Assembly (NCBI GenBank): GCA_964424455.1
Contig: CAYRJA010000022.1
Span: forward strand, 1-33,808
Length of the DNA: 33,808 nt
Direction: 5' to 3'
DNA from: CAYRJA01 sp964424455
Lineage (GTDB): Bacteria > Bacteroidota > Bacteroidia > Chitinophagales > UBA10324
This document shows, one piece after another, positions 1 to 7,253 of the stretch (position 1 is the first letter of the stretch; each line of letters opens with the position of its first letter). Both the position numbers and the translations under genes were made by a program. The notes under the pieces are model-generated. The model saw only the letters and a list, made by a program, of their open reading frames with translations, was not told the origin of the DNA and did not search any database.

Positions 1-2
1 GG

Positions 3-71
3 TTGATTAGCATACCCGCATTGATTGCCGCAGGGTTATTCCCCAAAGCAAAAAGAAATCGCGGGAATTAA
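3..71 (+). CDS. C-terminal end of a probable membrane protein (partial, left edge)
   Basis: An open frame enters from the left edge and stops at TAA 69-71. Its last 22 residues begin with a hydrophobic stretch (LISIPALIAAGLF) and end in a basic tail (PKAKRNRGN), as in a final membrane segment with a cytoplasmic end. The family cannot be named from so little. A neighbouring frame (+2) stays open from 11 to 201 and encodes a charged, helical-looking tail (RKRQIADYDMEYHANK and onward). The true protein might therefore continue in that frame through a frameshift near 60-90. The stop also lies in one arm of a long inverted repeat (28-79), which could have disturbed the 3' end. Confidence 0.35.
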   Translation: MISIPALIAAGLFPKAKRNRGN

Positions 72-79
72 CCCTGCGG
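28..79. repeat. long imperfect inverted repeat
   Basis: The left arm at 28-43 (CCGCAGGGTTATTCCC) pairs with the right arm at 63-79 (GGGAATTAACCCTGCGG): 16 pairs with one bulged base and a 19-base loop rich in A. No run of T follows, so it is not a standard intrinsic terminator. It spans the stop of the left-edge reading frame. It may be a mobile palindrome or part of an mRNA 3' structure. Confidence 0.6.
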
Positions 80-202
80 GGGAGGAAACGGCAAATAGCT
101 GACTATGATATGGAATATCATGCAAACAAGGATGAAGTGCAGAAAGTAATAAATGACACCAGGGAATTTCTTGATACTATCAGGAAAACCTTAAGCAAAT
201 AA

Positions 203-245
203 GGTTTATTCCGCTACCCAGCACAACAAATATTCTTCATCAATT
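203..245 (-). pseudogene. C-terminal relic of a phosphopantetheinyl transferase-like gene
   Basis: Read on the minus strand, this stretch ends in DEEYLLCWVAE and a stop. The intact phosphopantetheinyl transferase at 26357-26998 ends in EKDYLLCWIME and a stop. About 26 of 32 bases match, and most differences are at third codon positions, so the similarity is at the coding level. Upstream on the minus strand it runs at once into terminator hairpins, where homology stops. The rest of the gene is absent. A frame of 70 codons (206-418) can be read through it, but its remainder consists of terminator sequence and is not credible as a protein. Confidence 0.5.
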
Positions 246-252
246 TGTCCAA

Positions 253-287
253 GCGGGGTTACGCTTTTCGCGAACCCCGCGTGTTTT
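253..287 (+). terminator. strong intrinsic terminator
   Basis: The arms GCGGGGTT (253-260) and AACCCCGC (273-280) pair perfectly. Inside them CGC pairs with GCG around a TTTTC loop with one bulged A. GTGTTTTTT follows directly. This fits a rho-independent terminator for transcription coming from the left-edge gene. Confidence 0.85.
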
Positions 288-334
288 TTGCTGTAACAGT
301 TGCATCTTTGGTTTCCTCTGCTGTCATAAAACAT

Positions 335-357
335 AAAGCCCCCTGGAGGGCTTTTTT
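335..357. terminator. second intrinsic terminator, probably bidirectional
   Basis: AAAGCCC (335-341) pairs with GGGCTTT (348-354) around a CCTGGA loop, followed by further T. The A-run on the left side would serve as the T-run for the opposite strand, so it can work in both directions. It lies 48 bases after the first terminator. Confidence 0.75.
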
Positions 358-406
358 GTTTCTTCAGTTTCATTCCCGTTTTATACCTTTGAAAAAATAA
401 ATAGCC

Positions 407-571
407 ATGACCATGCATATCGGAAAAAAAATGTCTAAAGAAGAGGTAAGCCGGGCATTAAAAAAACTTCGCAGACGGAAACTGCTGAATGCAAAAAAAT
501 TTTGCGGGGCTATCAAGTGGAATGAAGATGGTTTAAAATTTCAAAAACGCCTTCGCAATGAGTGGGGTTAG
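407..571 (+). CDS. small VapB-like antitoxin
   Basis: A 54-codon frame starts at ATG 407; an in-frame ATG at 431 would give 46 residues starting MSKEEVSRALKKL and is equally possible. It is basic and helical, with the C-terminal pattern KKFCGAIKW-EDGL-FQKRLRNEWG. I recognise that style from small antitoxins encoded directly in front of PIN-domain toxins, where this tail wraps the toxin. The next frame supports this: its ATG (558-560) lies inside this gene and its product opens like a VapC PIN domain. The toxin is truncated, so this antitoxin is probably an orphan. The assignment rests on context and tail pattern. Confidence 0.6.
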   Translation: MTMHIGKKMSKEEVSRALKKLRRRKLLNAKKFCGAIKWNEDGLKFQKRLRNEWG

Positions 572-674
572 TTTGTTTGCCGATACCAATATTCTTGTCT
601 ATTTACTCATACCGCAGCGCCTCTATCGGATCAAGGTTGGATGCACGAATGGCAGGATAAATTCCGGCGGCTAA
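558..674 (+). pseudogene. VapC-like PIN toxin, truncated after its first strand
   Basis: The frame begins at ATG 558, overlapping the antitoxin stop by 14 bases. Its first residues are MSGVSLFADTNILVYLL. The segment FADTNILVY is the first beta strand of PIN nucleases and carries the first metal-binding Asp. After codon 15 (about 602) all PIN similarity ends, and the frame continues antisense through the 3' end of the MacB-like gene to a stop at 672-674. The remaining roughly 110 residues of a normal VapC, with the other acidic residues, are missing. A rearrangement junction therefore lies at about 600-606, exactly at the stop codon of the opposing gene. Confidence 0.7.
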
Positions 675-1838
675 CCCCACAACAAAACAGAATACAATTC
701 CTGTAATTATCCAAAGCCACGGGATAATAAATGTGCCGCCGATAAAAAGTGAAACTAAGTTTCCTATAAAAATACCGAGTACAATACCGAGCGCTCCGCC
801 AATCTGGCAAATGATAACTGCTTCAAACAAAAACTGTCTGCGGATATTTTTTTTAGTAGCTCCTATCGCTTTGCTTACGCCAATTTCGTTGGTGCGCTCT
901 GTTACAGATACCAGCATAATATTCATCAGCGCAATGGCTGCGCCAAACAGGGTGATGACACCAATGATGGTGGCTGCGTAAGTAGCATAGCTGATTTGTC
1001 CGAGTACAGTTTCTGCAACTGCATTAGCACCGCTTAACTCAAAATCATTTTTCTGGTGATGCTGAAGATTTCGGATACTGCGGAATACGCCGGTGGCTTC
1101 ATCCTCTGCAATGCCTATTTGGTTTATGTTCTTTACCATTACAGATAAAGCAACCGATCTTTGATTGCCCGTGTAATTCCGGATAGCATTTAATATGGGT
1201 ATAAATGCCTGATTGTCGCCGGCGCTCATCATGCTGCTTCCTTTAGGTTTTAAAATACCTGTTACCAGAAACCGCACATTGCCTATGGAAACAAATTCGC
1301 CAACCGGATTTTTTTTATTCCTGAATAGTAAGGAGACAATATCTTTTCCCAGCAGAATCACATTGCTTCCTTCTTTTATTTCCTGCACTGAAAACGATCT
1401 GCCGGTTTCAACTTCATACCCTGTTACAGACAGATAGTTGTCGTCTATTCCCCAAACCTGAATGTTCGGATTTGTTTTTTCAGAATTGTACTTCACCGTA
1501 GCAATCATTGAAGCGATTGTTGCCACAGAAATTTTTGCAGGAAAACGGAAGCGCTCCTTAAATTGCTTTGCCTGTTCGTAAGTGATAATCGGTCCCGGCT
1601 TTTCCTGTATGCCACCACCGTGCCCTCTTACATTCATTCCGCTCTGGCGGATGGTAAAGGTATTGGAGCCGAGCGTGCTGAAGTTGGAATAGATGGAAGA
1701 CTTCAGCGAATCCACTGCCGTAAGAATTCCTACCAGCGCCATAATACCAAAAGCAATAATTGAAAAGGTGAGCGATGTGCGCAGCATGTTTGCACGAATG
1801 GCATTAACAGCAAGATGAATGTTATCGCGGTAATTCAT
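603..1838 (-). CDS. MacB/FtsX-type ABC transporter permease
   Basis: The 411-residue protein has the MacB layout. There is one N-terminal membrane segment (about 22-44), a large periplasmic MacB_PCD-like domain (about 50-270), then three C-terminal membrane segments (about 285-310, 338-362, 372-397) in an FtsX-type block. That block includes the signature TERTNEIGVSKAIGATKKNI and the usual ending PAIRASNLDPIEALRYE. Such permeases work with a separate LolD/MacB-type ATPase in export or envelope mechanotransmission. No ATPase gene is adjacent here, so the partner must be encoded elsewhere. The stop codon coincides with the breakpoint of the truncated VapC. Two CTGTTACAG words (899, 1421) lie in the gene. 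Confidence 0.9.
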   Translation of the reverse strand: MNYRDNIHLAVNAIRANMLRTSLTFSIIAFGIMALVGILTAVDSLKSSIYSNFSTLGSNTFTIRQSGMNVRGHGGGIQEKPGPIITYEQAKQFKERFRFPAKISVATIASMIATVKYNSEKTNPNIQVWGIDDNYLSVTGYEVETGRSFSVQEIKEGSNVILLGKDIVSLLFRNKKNPVGEFVSIGNVRFLVTGILKPKGSSMMSAGDNQAFIPILNAIRNYTGNQRSVALSVMVKNINQIGIAEDEATGVFRSIRNLQHHQKNDFELSGANAVAETVLGQISYATYAATIIGVITLFGAAIALMNIMLVSVTERTNEIGVSKAIGATKKNIRRQFLFEAVIICQIGGALGIVLGIFIGNLVSLFIGGTFIIPWLWIITGIVFCFVVGLAAGIYPAIRASNLDPIEALRYE

Positions 1839-2072
1839 TTTATCAGTAGTAAAATTCTTACAACTCTTTTTACGCTGCTCATTTCGTTCAATTGTTTTAT
1901 GAGAAAGGTGATTTTACAATTCGCATAACTATGATTAGCGAAACAAAGATTGTAAAAATTAAACAGTATGATACCATGCTGTTACATCTCTCTTCCATTC
2001 CTGTTAGCAACAAATTAATGCAAGTATATTTTTGAGTGGGCAAAAAAGTTATTTTTGAGAAAAAGAAACCTT

Positions 2073-2495
2073 ATGAACACTTTAATCAATGGATGGAAAA
2101 ACGGCAACGATATAGGGCTGCTGGTTTTACGGGTAGTATGCGGACTCGTTCTTTTTTACGGTCATGGTTCTGAAAAATTAGCTGCTATTTTCAGTGGAAA
2201 TGAAATTCAATTTATGGATCCCATTGGAATCGGTCCTACTTTGTCTTTTTTTATGGCAGCCTTTGCCGAAATCATTTGTTCTCTTTTGTTAATTGTGGGA
2301 CTGTTTGCCCGACCGGTAGCTTTGATACTCACCATTAATTTCATTGTGATTTTTATTTTTCATGCTTTTATAGTAGGCGATGGTTTTTCGGTTTTGGAGT
2401 TACGCTTTTTATATCTGTTCTCTTTTATATCTCTGTTCTTTACCGGTGCAGGAAAATTTTCTCTTGACTATTTATTCTTTTCAAAAGAAAAATAA
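2073..2495 (+). CDS. DoxX family membrane protein
   Basis: The 140-residue protein has four hydrophobic helices. It shows the DoxX pattern: LLVLRVVCGLVLFYGHGSEKL near the N terminus, then AFAEIICSLLLIVGLFARPVAL in the middle. DoxX-like proteins are small inner-membrane proteins tied to oxidoreductase or redox functions in some species; the role of this one is not known. I start it at ATG 2073. A TTG at 2055 is in frame but would add a basic leader (MRKRNL) that the family does not need. A CTGTAACAC word follows the stop by six bases. Confidence 0.85.
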   Translation: MNTLINGWKNGNDIGLLVLRVVCGLVLFYGHGSEKLAAIFSGNEIQFMDPIGIGPTLSFFMAAFAEIICSLLLIVGLFARPVALILTINFIVIFIFHAFIVGDGFSVLELRFLYLFSFISLFFTGAGKFSLDYLFFSKEK

Positions 2496-2645
2496 TAATA
2501 CTGTAACACTATATTTCTCAGATTGAAAATAAATAACTCAGCATCTGAGAACGATGATTCTGTTTTTTGCTATCCCATCTTACAATGTCACTTTTCAGTG
2601 TGGAGAGAAGCATTTTACATTCCTTTATTTAATCAGTGAATTAAC

Positions 2646-2653
2646 TAAATTTG
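2646..2653 (+). promoter_or_regulatory. Bacteroidota-type -7 element for the MlaD-like gene
   Basis: TAAATTTG matches TAnnTTTG, the -7 box of the primary sigma factor of this phylum. It lies 22 bases before the start codon. The -33 position has only a weak TTTA (about 2624-2627), so the call is moderate. Confidence 0.4.
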
Positions 2654-2675
2654 ACCGCTGAAAATTTATCCCCAA

Positions 2676-3650
2676 TTGAAGATATCAAACGAATTTAAAG
2701 TAGGTGTGCTCGCTTCGGTTTGTATTGCACTGCTGATTATCGGCTACAGTATTCTTAAAGGTAACGATGTATTCTCTACTTCAAATTCGTTTTATGCAGT
2801 TTATGATGCAGTAGATGGACTTACGATAAGCAGTCCGGTAAAAATAAAGGGAGTTCAAATAGGTCGGGTAAGTAATATTTACCTGAATAAGCAGGTTACA
2901 GTAAAGTTCAGTGCAGAAAGTAATGTATCTATTCCGAAAGGTTCCATTGCGCGGATTGCCAGCGCAGACATTCTTGGCAGCCGTGAACTTGAGATTGAAT
3001 TGTCTTCGGAAACCGAATTTTATAAAAATGGCGATACACTAAAATCTGATGTACAGGAGAGTCTGTCAAAAAGTGTACAGGCGGAGATTCTTCCTGTGAA
3101 ACAGAAAGCAGAAAATCTTATCAGCTCAATTGATTCGGTCATCGTTACCATTAATGAGATATTCAATAACGAAACGCGCGACAACATTATCCGCAGCGTA
3201 AGAAATATTTCACAAACACTGGAACACATCAATAGTTCTTCGGAAAATATTGATGATATGCTGGAGAAGAATACAACCAAGATGCAGAACATCTTTAATA
3301 ACATTGAATCTATCACCTTGAACCTGAAAAAAAATGAAGACAACATTACAGCCATTCTTTCTAACCTGAACCAGATTACCGATTCATTAGCTAAAGCCAA
3401 TCTGGTGCAAACCATAAATAATGCAAAAGATGCACTTGCGCAGGCAAGCGACATTCTTGAAAAAATAAACAAAGGGGAAGGAACTGTCGGCATGTTAATA
3501 AATGACAAGAACCTTTACAACAATCTTGAGCAATCTTCCAAAGACCTTGATTTGCTTTTTCAGGACTTGAAAGAGAATCCAGGCAGGTATGTTCATCTTT
3601 CTCTTTTCGGAAAAAAAGATAAACCATCGAAAAACAATGAGAAGAAATAA
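2676..3650 (+). CDS. MCE/MlaD-domain lipid transport protein
   Basis: The 324-residue protein has an uncleaved N-terminal anchor (about 8-26, VGVLASVCIALLIIGYSIL). An MCE domain follows at about 38-115, with the typical pattern DAVDGLTISSPVKIKGVQIGR and the later ASADILGSRELEIEL. The rest (about 125-295) is a long helical, coiled-coil-like region with many Asn, Ile and Leu. MlaD-type proteins form hexameric rings that carry phospholipids between inner and outer membrane. No MlaE or MlaF gene is next to it. The start is TTG at 2676: no ATG is near, and MKISNEFKVGVLA is the usual beginning of this family in Bacteroidota. The OstA-like gene follows on the same strand after 141 bases, suggesting a shared envelope role. 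Confidence 0.9.
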   Translation: MKISNEFKVGVLASVCIALLIIGYSILKGNDVFSTSNSFYAVYDAVDGLTISSPVKIKGVQIGRVSNIYLNKQVTVKFSAESNVSIPKGSIARIASADILGSRELEIELSSETEFYKNGDTLKSDVQESLSKSVQAEILPVKQKAENLISSIDSVIVTINEIFNNETRDNIIRSVRNISQTLEHINSSSENIDDMLEKNTTKMQNIFNNIESITLNLKKNEDNITAILSNLNQITDSLAKANLVQTINNAKDALAQASDILEKINKGEGTVGMLINDKNLYNNLEQSSKDLDLLFQDLKENPGRYVHLSLFGKKDKPSKNNEKK

Positions 3651-3791
3651 TTCCGTTGTATTCTAATGTTAAACCTCTCTCCTGCTTCTTCCGGTTCTGT
3701 AACAAATGATTGAAGTATGGTTTTAAATCTGTAATCAACTTCATTGTTATTCGGGAGAAGAAGAGTGAATAAATAGTAGTGTTACATTCAG

Positions 3792-5276
3792 GTGAAATCA
3801 ATTCTGCTTTTTTTCCTTTCTTTTTTTCCGCTGCTTGTTCAGGCGCAGAATACCCGTATAGAAATTATCAGCGCCGATTTGTTTGAATACAACGAAGCAG
3901 GCGGAGTAAGGGTGAAAACCCTTTCAGGTAATGTGCAGCTAAAGCAGAATGAAACGCTTATGTTCTGCGATATTGCTACTTTATCTGATGATGATAATAC
4001 ACTGGATGCATCAGGTCATGTTCGTATTGTGCAGGACACCGTCCGGCTTTCCTCTGATATTTTACACTATGATGGAATAAAAAGGAAAGCGGAGTTCACC
4101 AAAAATGTAACACTTACTGATTCAAAACTGCAACTCACCACTCAGCGGCTCAATTACGACCTCTCCACGCGTGTAGCCGACTATCATACGGGAGCTGAAC
4201 TGAAAAACGACAGCACCACTCTTACTTCTCAAAACGGATATTACTATGCGAATACCAAAGATGTTTTCTTTAAAAAAGATGTAGTGCTTACCAGCAAACA
4301 CTACAACTTAACTGCTGATACACTTCGATTCAACACCGAAACAAAAACTTCATACTTCCTCGGTCCGACAAATATTGTGAGTGATTCTACTCACATTTAT
4401 TGCGAAGGCGGATATTACAACACAGAAAAAAACACAGCACAGTTTACTACTCATGCCCGCATGAATCATCCCAAACAACTACTTGCTGCAGATTCAATTT
4501 ATTATGAAAAGGAATCAGGGTTAGGTATAGCAAACGGAAATGTTTTTTGGAAAGACAGCACAGAAAATATCAGTATCACCGGAAACTATGTACGCTACAA
4601 CGAAAAGGAGGAAAGTATTTTAGCTACTGACAAGCCATTACTTACCAGCATGCTGGACAATGACTCCCTGTTTCTGACGGCAGACACGCTGCGCTCATTT
4701 GAAACCGAAAAAGGGAAGCGTGATTTTTATGCTTATCATCGTGTGAAAATTTTTAAGAAGGATATGCAGGCAGTCTGCGATTCTATTTACTACTCCGGGT
4801 CAGATTCTACTTTCCGGCTCTTTCGCAATCCTGTACTGTGGGTAGATGCCAATCAGTTGATGGCTGACACTATTCTGATTCTTTTGTCTGATAATAATGT
4901 TAAACAAATCAATTTGATAAAGTCAGGTTTTGTAAGCAACAAAGCTGACTCTGCCCGCTTCAATCAAATAAAGGGAAGAGACATGTATGGTTATTTCAGC
5001 AATGGAGAAATGAAAAAACTTGTCATCGTTGGAAATGGTGAAAGCATCTATTATGCAAAAGATGACAGCGGCGCTTATATCGGTATGAATAAAATTGTCT
5101 GCAGCAACATGACAATATTTCTGGAAAATCAGGAAGTAAAAAACATAATGTTTGATGTGAAACCGGAAGGCACGATGTATCCTGTTCATCAAGCGCCTTA
5201 TGAAGAAACTGTTTTAAAGGGTTTTAGCTGGATGGAAACAATAAAGCCAAAGTCGAAAATGGATTTGCTGCGTTAG
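3792..5276 (+). CDS. OstA/LptA-like periplasmic protein
   Basis: The 494-residue protein starts with a signal peptide (KSILLFFLSFFPLLVQAQ). It then shows repeated beta-strand units of the OstA/LptA type, with patterns such as SGNVQLKQNETLMFCDIA, LDASGHVRIVQDTVRL and LTADTLRFNTETKTSYF. OstA-like domains form a beta-jellyroll bridge that carries lipopolysaccharide across the periplasm. This protein is longer than LptA (about 180 residues) and matches the longer OstA-like proteins of Bacteroidota. No LptD barrel region is seen. The start is GTG at 3792, chosen because the signal peptide begins there. A GTGTTACAT word sits directly in front of it (3779-3787). Confidence 0.85.
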   Translation: MKSILLFFLSFFPLLVQAQNTRIEIISADLFEYNEAGGVRVKTLSGNVQLKQNETLMFCDIATLSDDDNTLDASGHVRIVQDTVRLSSDILHYDGIKRKAEFTKNVTLTDSKLQLTTQRLNYDLSTRVADYHTGAELKNDSTTLTSQNGYYYANTKDVFFKKDVVLTSKHYNLTADTLRFNTETKTSYFLGPTNIVSDSTHIYCEGGYYNTEKNTAQFTTHARMNHPKQLLAADSIYYEKESGLGIANGNVFWKDSTENISITGNYVRYNEKEESILATDKPLLTSMLDNDSLFLTADTLRSFETEKGKRDFYAYHRVKIFKKDMQAVCDSIYYSGSDSTFRLFRNPVLWVDANQLMADTILILLSDNNVKQINLIKSGFVSNKADSARFNQIKGRDMYGYFSNGEMKKLVIVGNGESIYYAKDDSGAYIGMNKIVCSNMTIFLENQEVKNIMFDVKPEGTMYPVHQAPYEETVLKGFSWMETIKPKSKMDLLR

Positions 5277-5380
5277 AGAATTTCAGTTGTATAATTATCA
5301 TTTAAGATTTTCCTCTCTTAAAATATTTACGGCTGACTTTTCTATGTTTATCTTCCCGACAAAATAACTGTGCAACTCTT

Positions 5381-6136
5381 ATGGATAAAAATTATTGGGA
5401 AAACATTTCAAAGAATTACAACTCAGAAATATTTGATGTACTGAAGAGTGATAAAAGCAGAATCATTGCATCGTGGATTAATGAAGTTTCTTCTACAAAA
5501 AAAACGATTGGCGATGTCGGATGCGGAATAGGAAAATGGCTGCCGCTTCTTTCAAAGCAGTTCGGAAAAGTTTATGCGATTGATATTTCTTCCAACAATC
5601 TTGATTATTGCGAAAAGAAATTCAAGCGGTTAAAAAATATCAGCTACCTGAATACAGACATGTCGCTCAGTATGAAGAAATTGTATTCATTCGATACCAT
5701 ACTGTGTGTAAATGCTATTCTTACCGAATCACTTTCTAAACGAACACTATTCTTCAACAATATTTTTGCAAACCTGAAGACAAAGGGGAATCTGATTTTA
5801 GTAGTGCCTTCTCTTGAATCGGTTCTTTACAGCGCATTTGTTTTAGAGCGGTACAACCGCAAGATGGGTTTTCCTACTAAGAAGTCTGCGGAGATGAAAG
5901 GCAAAAACGAATATTTCAAATTCAGACAAGGCGGTATTGTGAATATTGATAAAGTGCCAACTAAACATTATCTGAAAGAAGAACTGATTTCAACTTTAAC
6001 TGAAGTTGGTTTTAATGAAATAACCATCGGCAAGACGGAGTACTCATGGGATACTGAAATAGACAATGCACCCAAGTCATTGAAAGATCCGTATCCGTGG
6101 GATTGGGTGATAAAAGCAACTAAGAATAAAAGATGA
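5381..6136 (+). CDS. class I SAM-dependent methyltransferase
   Basis: The 251-residue protein has motif I, IGDVGCGIGKW (about 43-53), which binds S-adenosylmethionine. The acidic end of the next strand is YAIDIS (about 70-75), and FDTILCVNAIL (about 105-115) is a motif IV-like strand. This is a Rossmann-like methyltransferase core with an extra C-terminal region. The substrate cannot be told; neighbours are envelope and redox genes with no clear pathway link. It stands alone, 104 bases after the OstA-like gene. Confidence 0.8.
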   Translation: MDKNYWENISKNYNSEIFDVLKSDKSRIIASWINEVSSTKKTIGDVGCGIGKWLPLLSKQFGKVYAIDISSNNLDYCEKKFKRLKNISYLNTDMSLSMKKLYSFDTILCVNAILTESLSKRTLFFNNIFANLKTKGNLILVVPSLESVLYSAFVLERYNRKMGFPTKKSAEMKGKNEYFKFRQGGIVNIDKVPTKHYLKEELISTLTEVGFNEITIGKTEYSWDTEIDNAPKSLKDPYPWDWVIKATKNKR

Positions 6137-6298
6137 TATATTCTGTTACAGTATTTTTATGTAACGCTTTAATATAATTCTGTTCGACTAAGAACTTTTT
6201 TTATTTATAAAATGTAGAAAGTAGCATCACCGCAATACTTTATCAGAAGAAAGTTATAACAGAATTTTTCTTCTGTATCACTACAAAAAATAAAACTT

Positions 6299-6967
6299 AT
6301 GGCACAAGCAGTTAAAATAAAATCTATTAAACAGCTTACTCATGATGTATTAGACATAGTTGCAGAAAGACCTTCAGGGTTAATTTTTCACCCGGGACAG
6401 GCGGTGGATGTATCTATCAACAAACCGGGATGGGAAACCGCATTACGACCTTTCACTTTCACCTCGCTGCCGGAAGACAACCACATCGAATTTAATATCA
6501 AAACTTATCCTGCAAAGAAGGGTGTTACCAATGAATTGCTTTCACTTAAACCGGGCGACGAATTGTTGATTGGTGATGTGTTTGGCGACATTGCTTACAA
6601 AGGTGAAGGTATCTTTATAGCAGGTGGAGCAGGTATCACTCCTTTTGTTGCTATCCTGAGACATCTGAAAAGCAAAAATCAATTAGGTAATAACAAACTG
6701 ATTTTTGCCAACAAGACCAAAGGAGATATTATTCAGAAGGAATTGTTCGAAAAGATGCTGGGCAACAATTTTATCAATGTGCTTTCAGACGAAAAGGTTG
6801 AAGGTTATGAGCATGGATTTATTACCGCTGAAATTATAAAGAAGCACTCTACACCTAATCACAAATATTTTTATCTCTGTGGTCCGCCGCCAATGATGGA
6901 TGCAGTGCAGAAACATCTTACCTCTTTGGGCATACTCAATGAACAAATAATTAAGGAAGGATTTTAA
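6299..6967 (+). CDS. ferredoxin/flavodoxin reductase-like FAD oxidoreductase
   Basis: The 222-residue protein has the two domains of the ferredoxin-NADP reductase fold. The flavin-binding barrel carries RPFTFTS (50-56), the variant of the RxYS/T flavin motif. The nucleotide domain carries GGAGITPF (109-116) and CGPPPMMDAV (194-203), which hold NAD(P)H. There is no ferredoxin or iron-sulfur domain, so it must pass electrons to or from a separate carrier. Length and motif order match small stand-alone FNR-like reductases. No partner gene is adjacent. Confidence 0.85.
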   Translation: MAQAVKIKSIKQLTHDVLDIVAERPSGLIFHPGQAVDVSINKPGWETALRPFTFTSLPEDNHIEFNIKTYPAKKGVTNELLSLKPGDELLIGDVFGDIAYKGEGIFIAGGAGITPFVAILRHLKSKNQLGNNKLIFANKTKGDIIQKELFEKMLGNNFINVLSDEKVEGYEHGFITAEIIKKHSTPNHKYFYLCGPPPMMDAVQKHLTSLGILNEQIIKEGF

Positions 6968-6977
6968 ATGATGAAGT

Positions 6978-7062
6978 TGCTCTTACAGGAGCAGATTACC
7001 TTTTTTCACTTTCTCATTATACTCAATCAGAGCTTTAGTGTTCGTATCAAACTGTAACACTA
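6978..7062 (-). pseudogene. O-methyltransferase fragment (gene relic)
   Basis: Minus-strand translation gives a VLQ, a short diverged stretch, then TKALIEYNEKVKKGN and a stop a few codons later. The intact O-methyltransferase at 11314-11949 has VLQPKPDPDTKALIEFNEKVKKDN at the same place. At the DNA level the run from about 6999 to 7040 is nearly identical to the run at 11380-11418. Neither the upstream catalytic part nor the C-terminal strand is present. It is a relic of a second copy in the gap between the oxidoreductase and DUF1800 genes. Confidence 0.75.
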
Positions 7063-7253
7063 TGCTGTTCTAAAAAAACAATACAGTAAATAAAGTTCTG
7101 GGCTTTTATCTGTAGTGTATTCTCTCCGCATAAAATAAAGCTATCTGGGAACACTGCCGGTGAGGAATATTTTTTTTAGATAATGTTATAAACTTCTTTA
7201 GCGTTTCACTGTCAAATACATTATCCTTGTTTTACCAACAATAAATAAATGAT

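Noticed and set aside
110..201. 30-codon frame starting MEYHANKDEV
   Set aside because: It has no start signal close by and may be the frameshifted tail of the left-edge protein; not supportable as a gene of its own.
206..418. 70-codon minus-strand frame
   Set aside because: Only its last codons have homology (a phosphopantetheinyl transferase relic); the rest reads through two terminator hairpins.
2516..2550. 8-bp inverted repeat TCTCAGAT/ATCTGAGA after the doxX-like gene
   Set aside because: Short arms, long loop and no T-run; within what chance gives in such a gap.
3391..3801. 136-codon minus-strand frame overlapping the MlaD-like gene end
   Set aside because: It is a shadow of the plus-strand gene and the following gap, with no domain or start signal.
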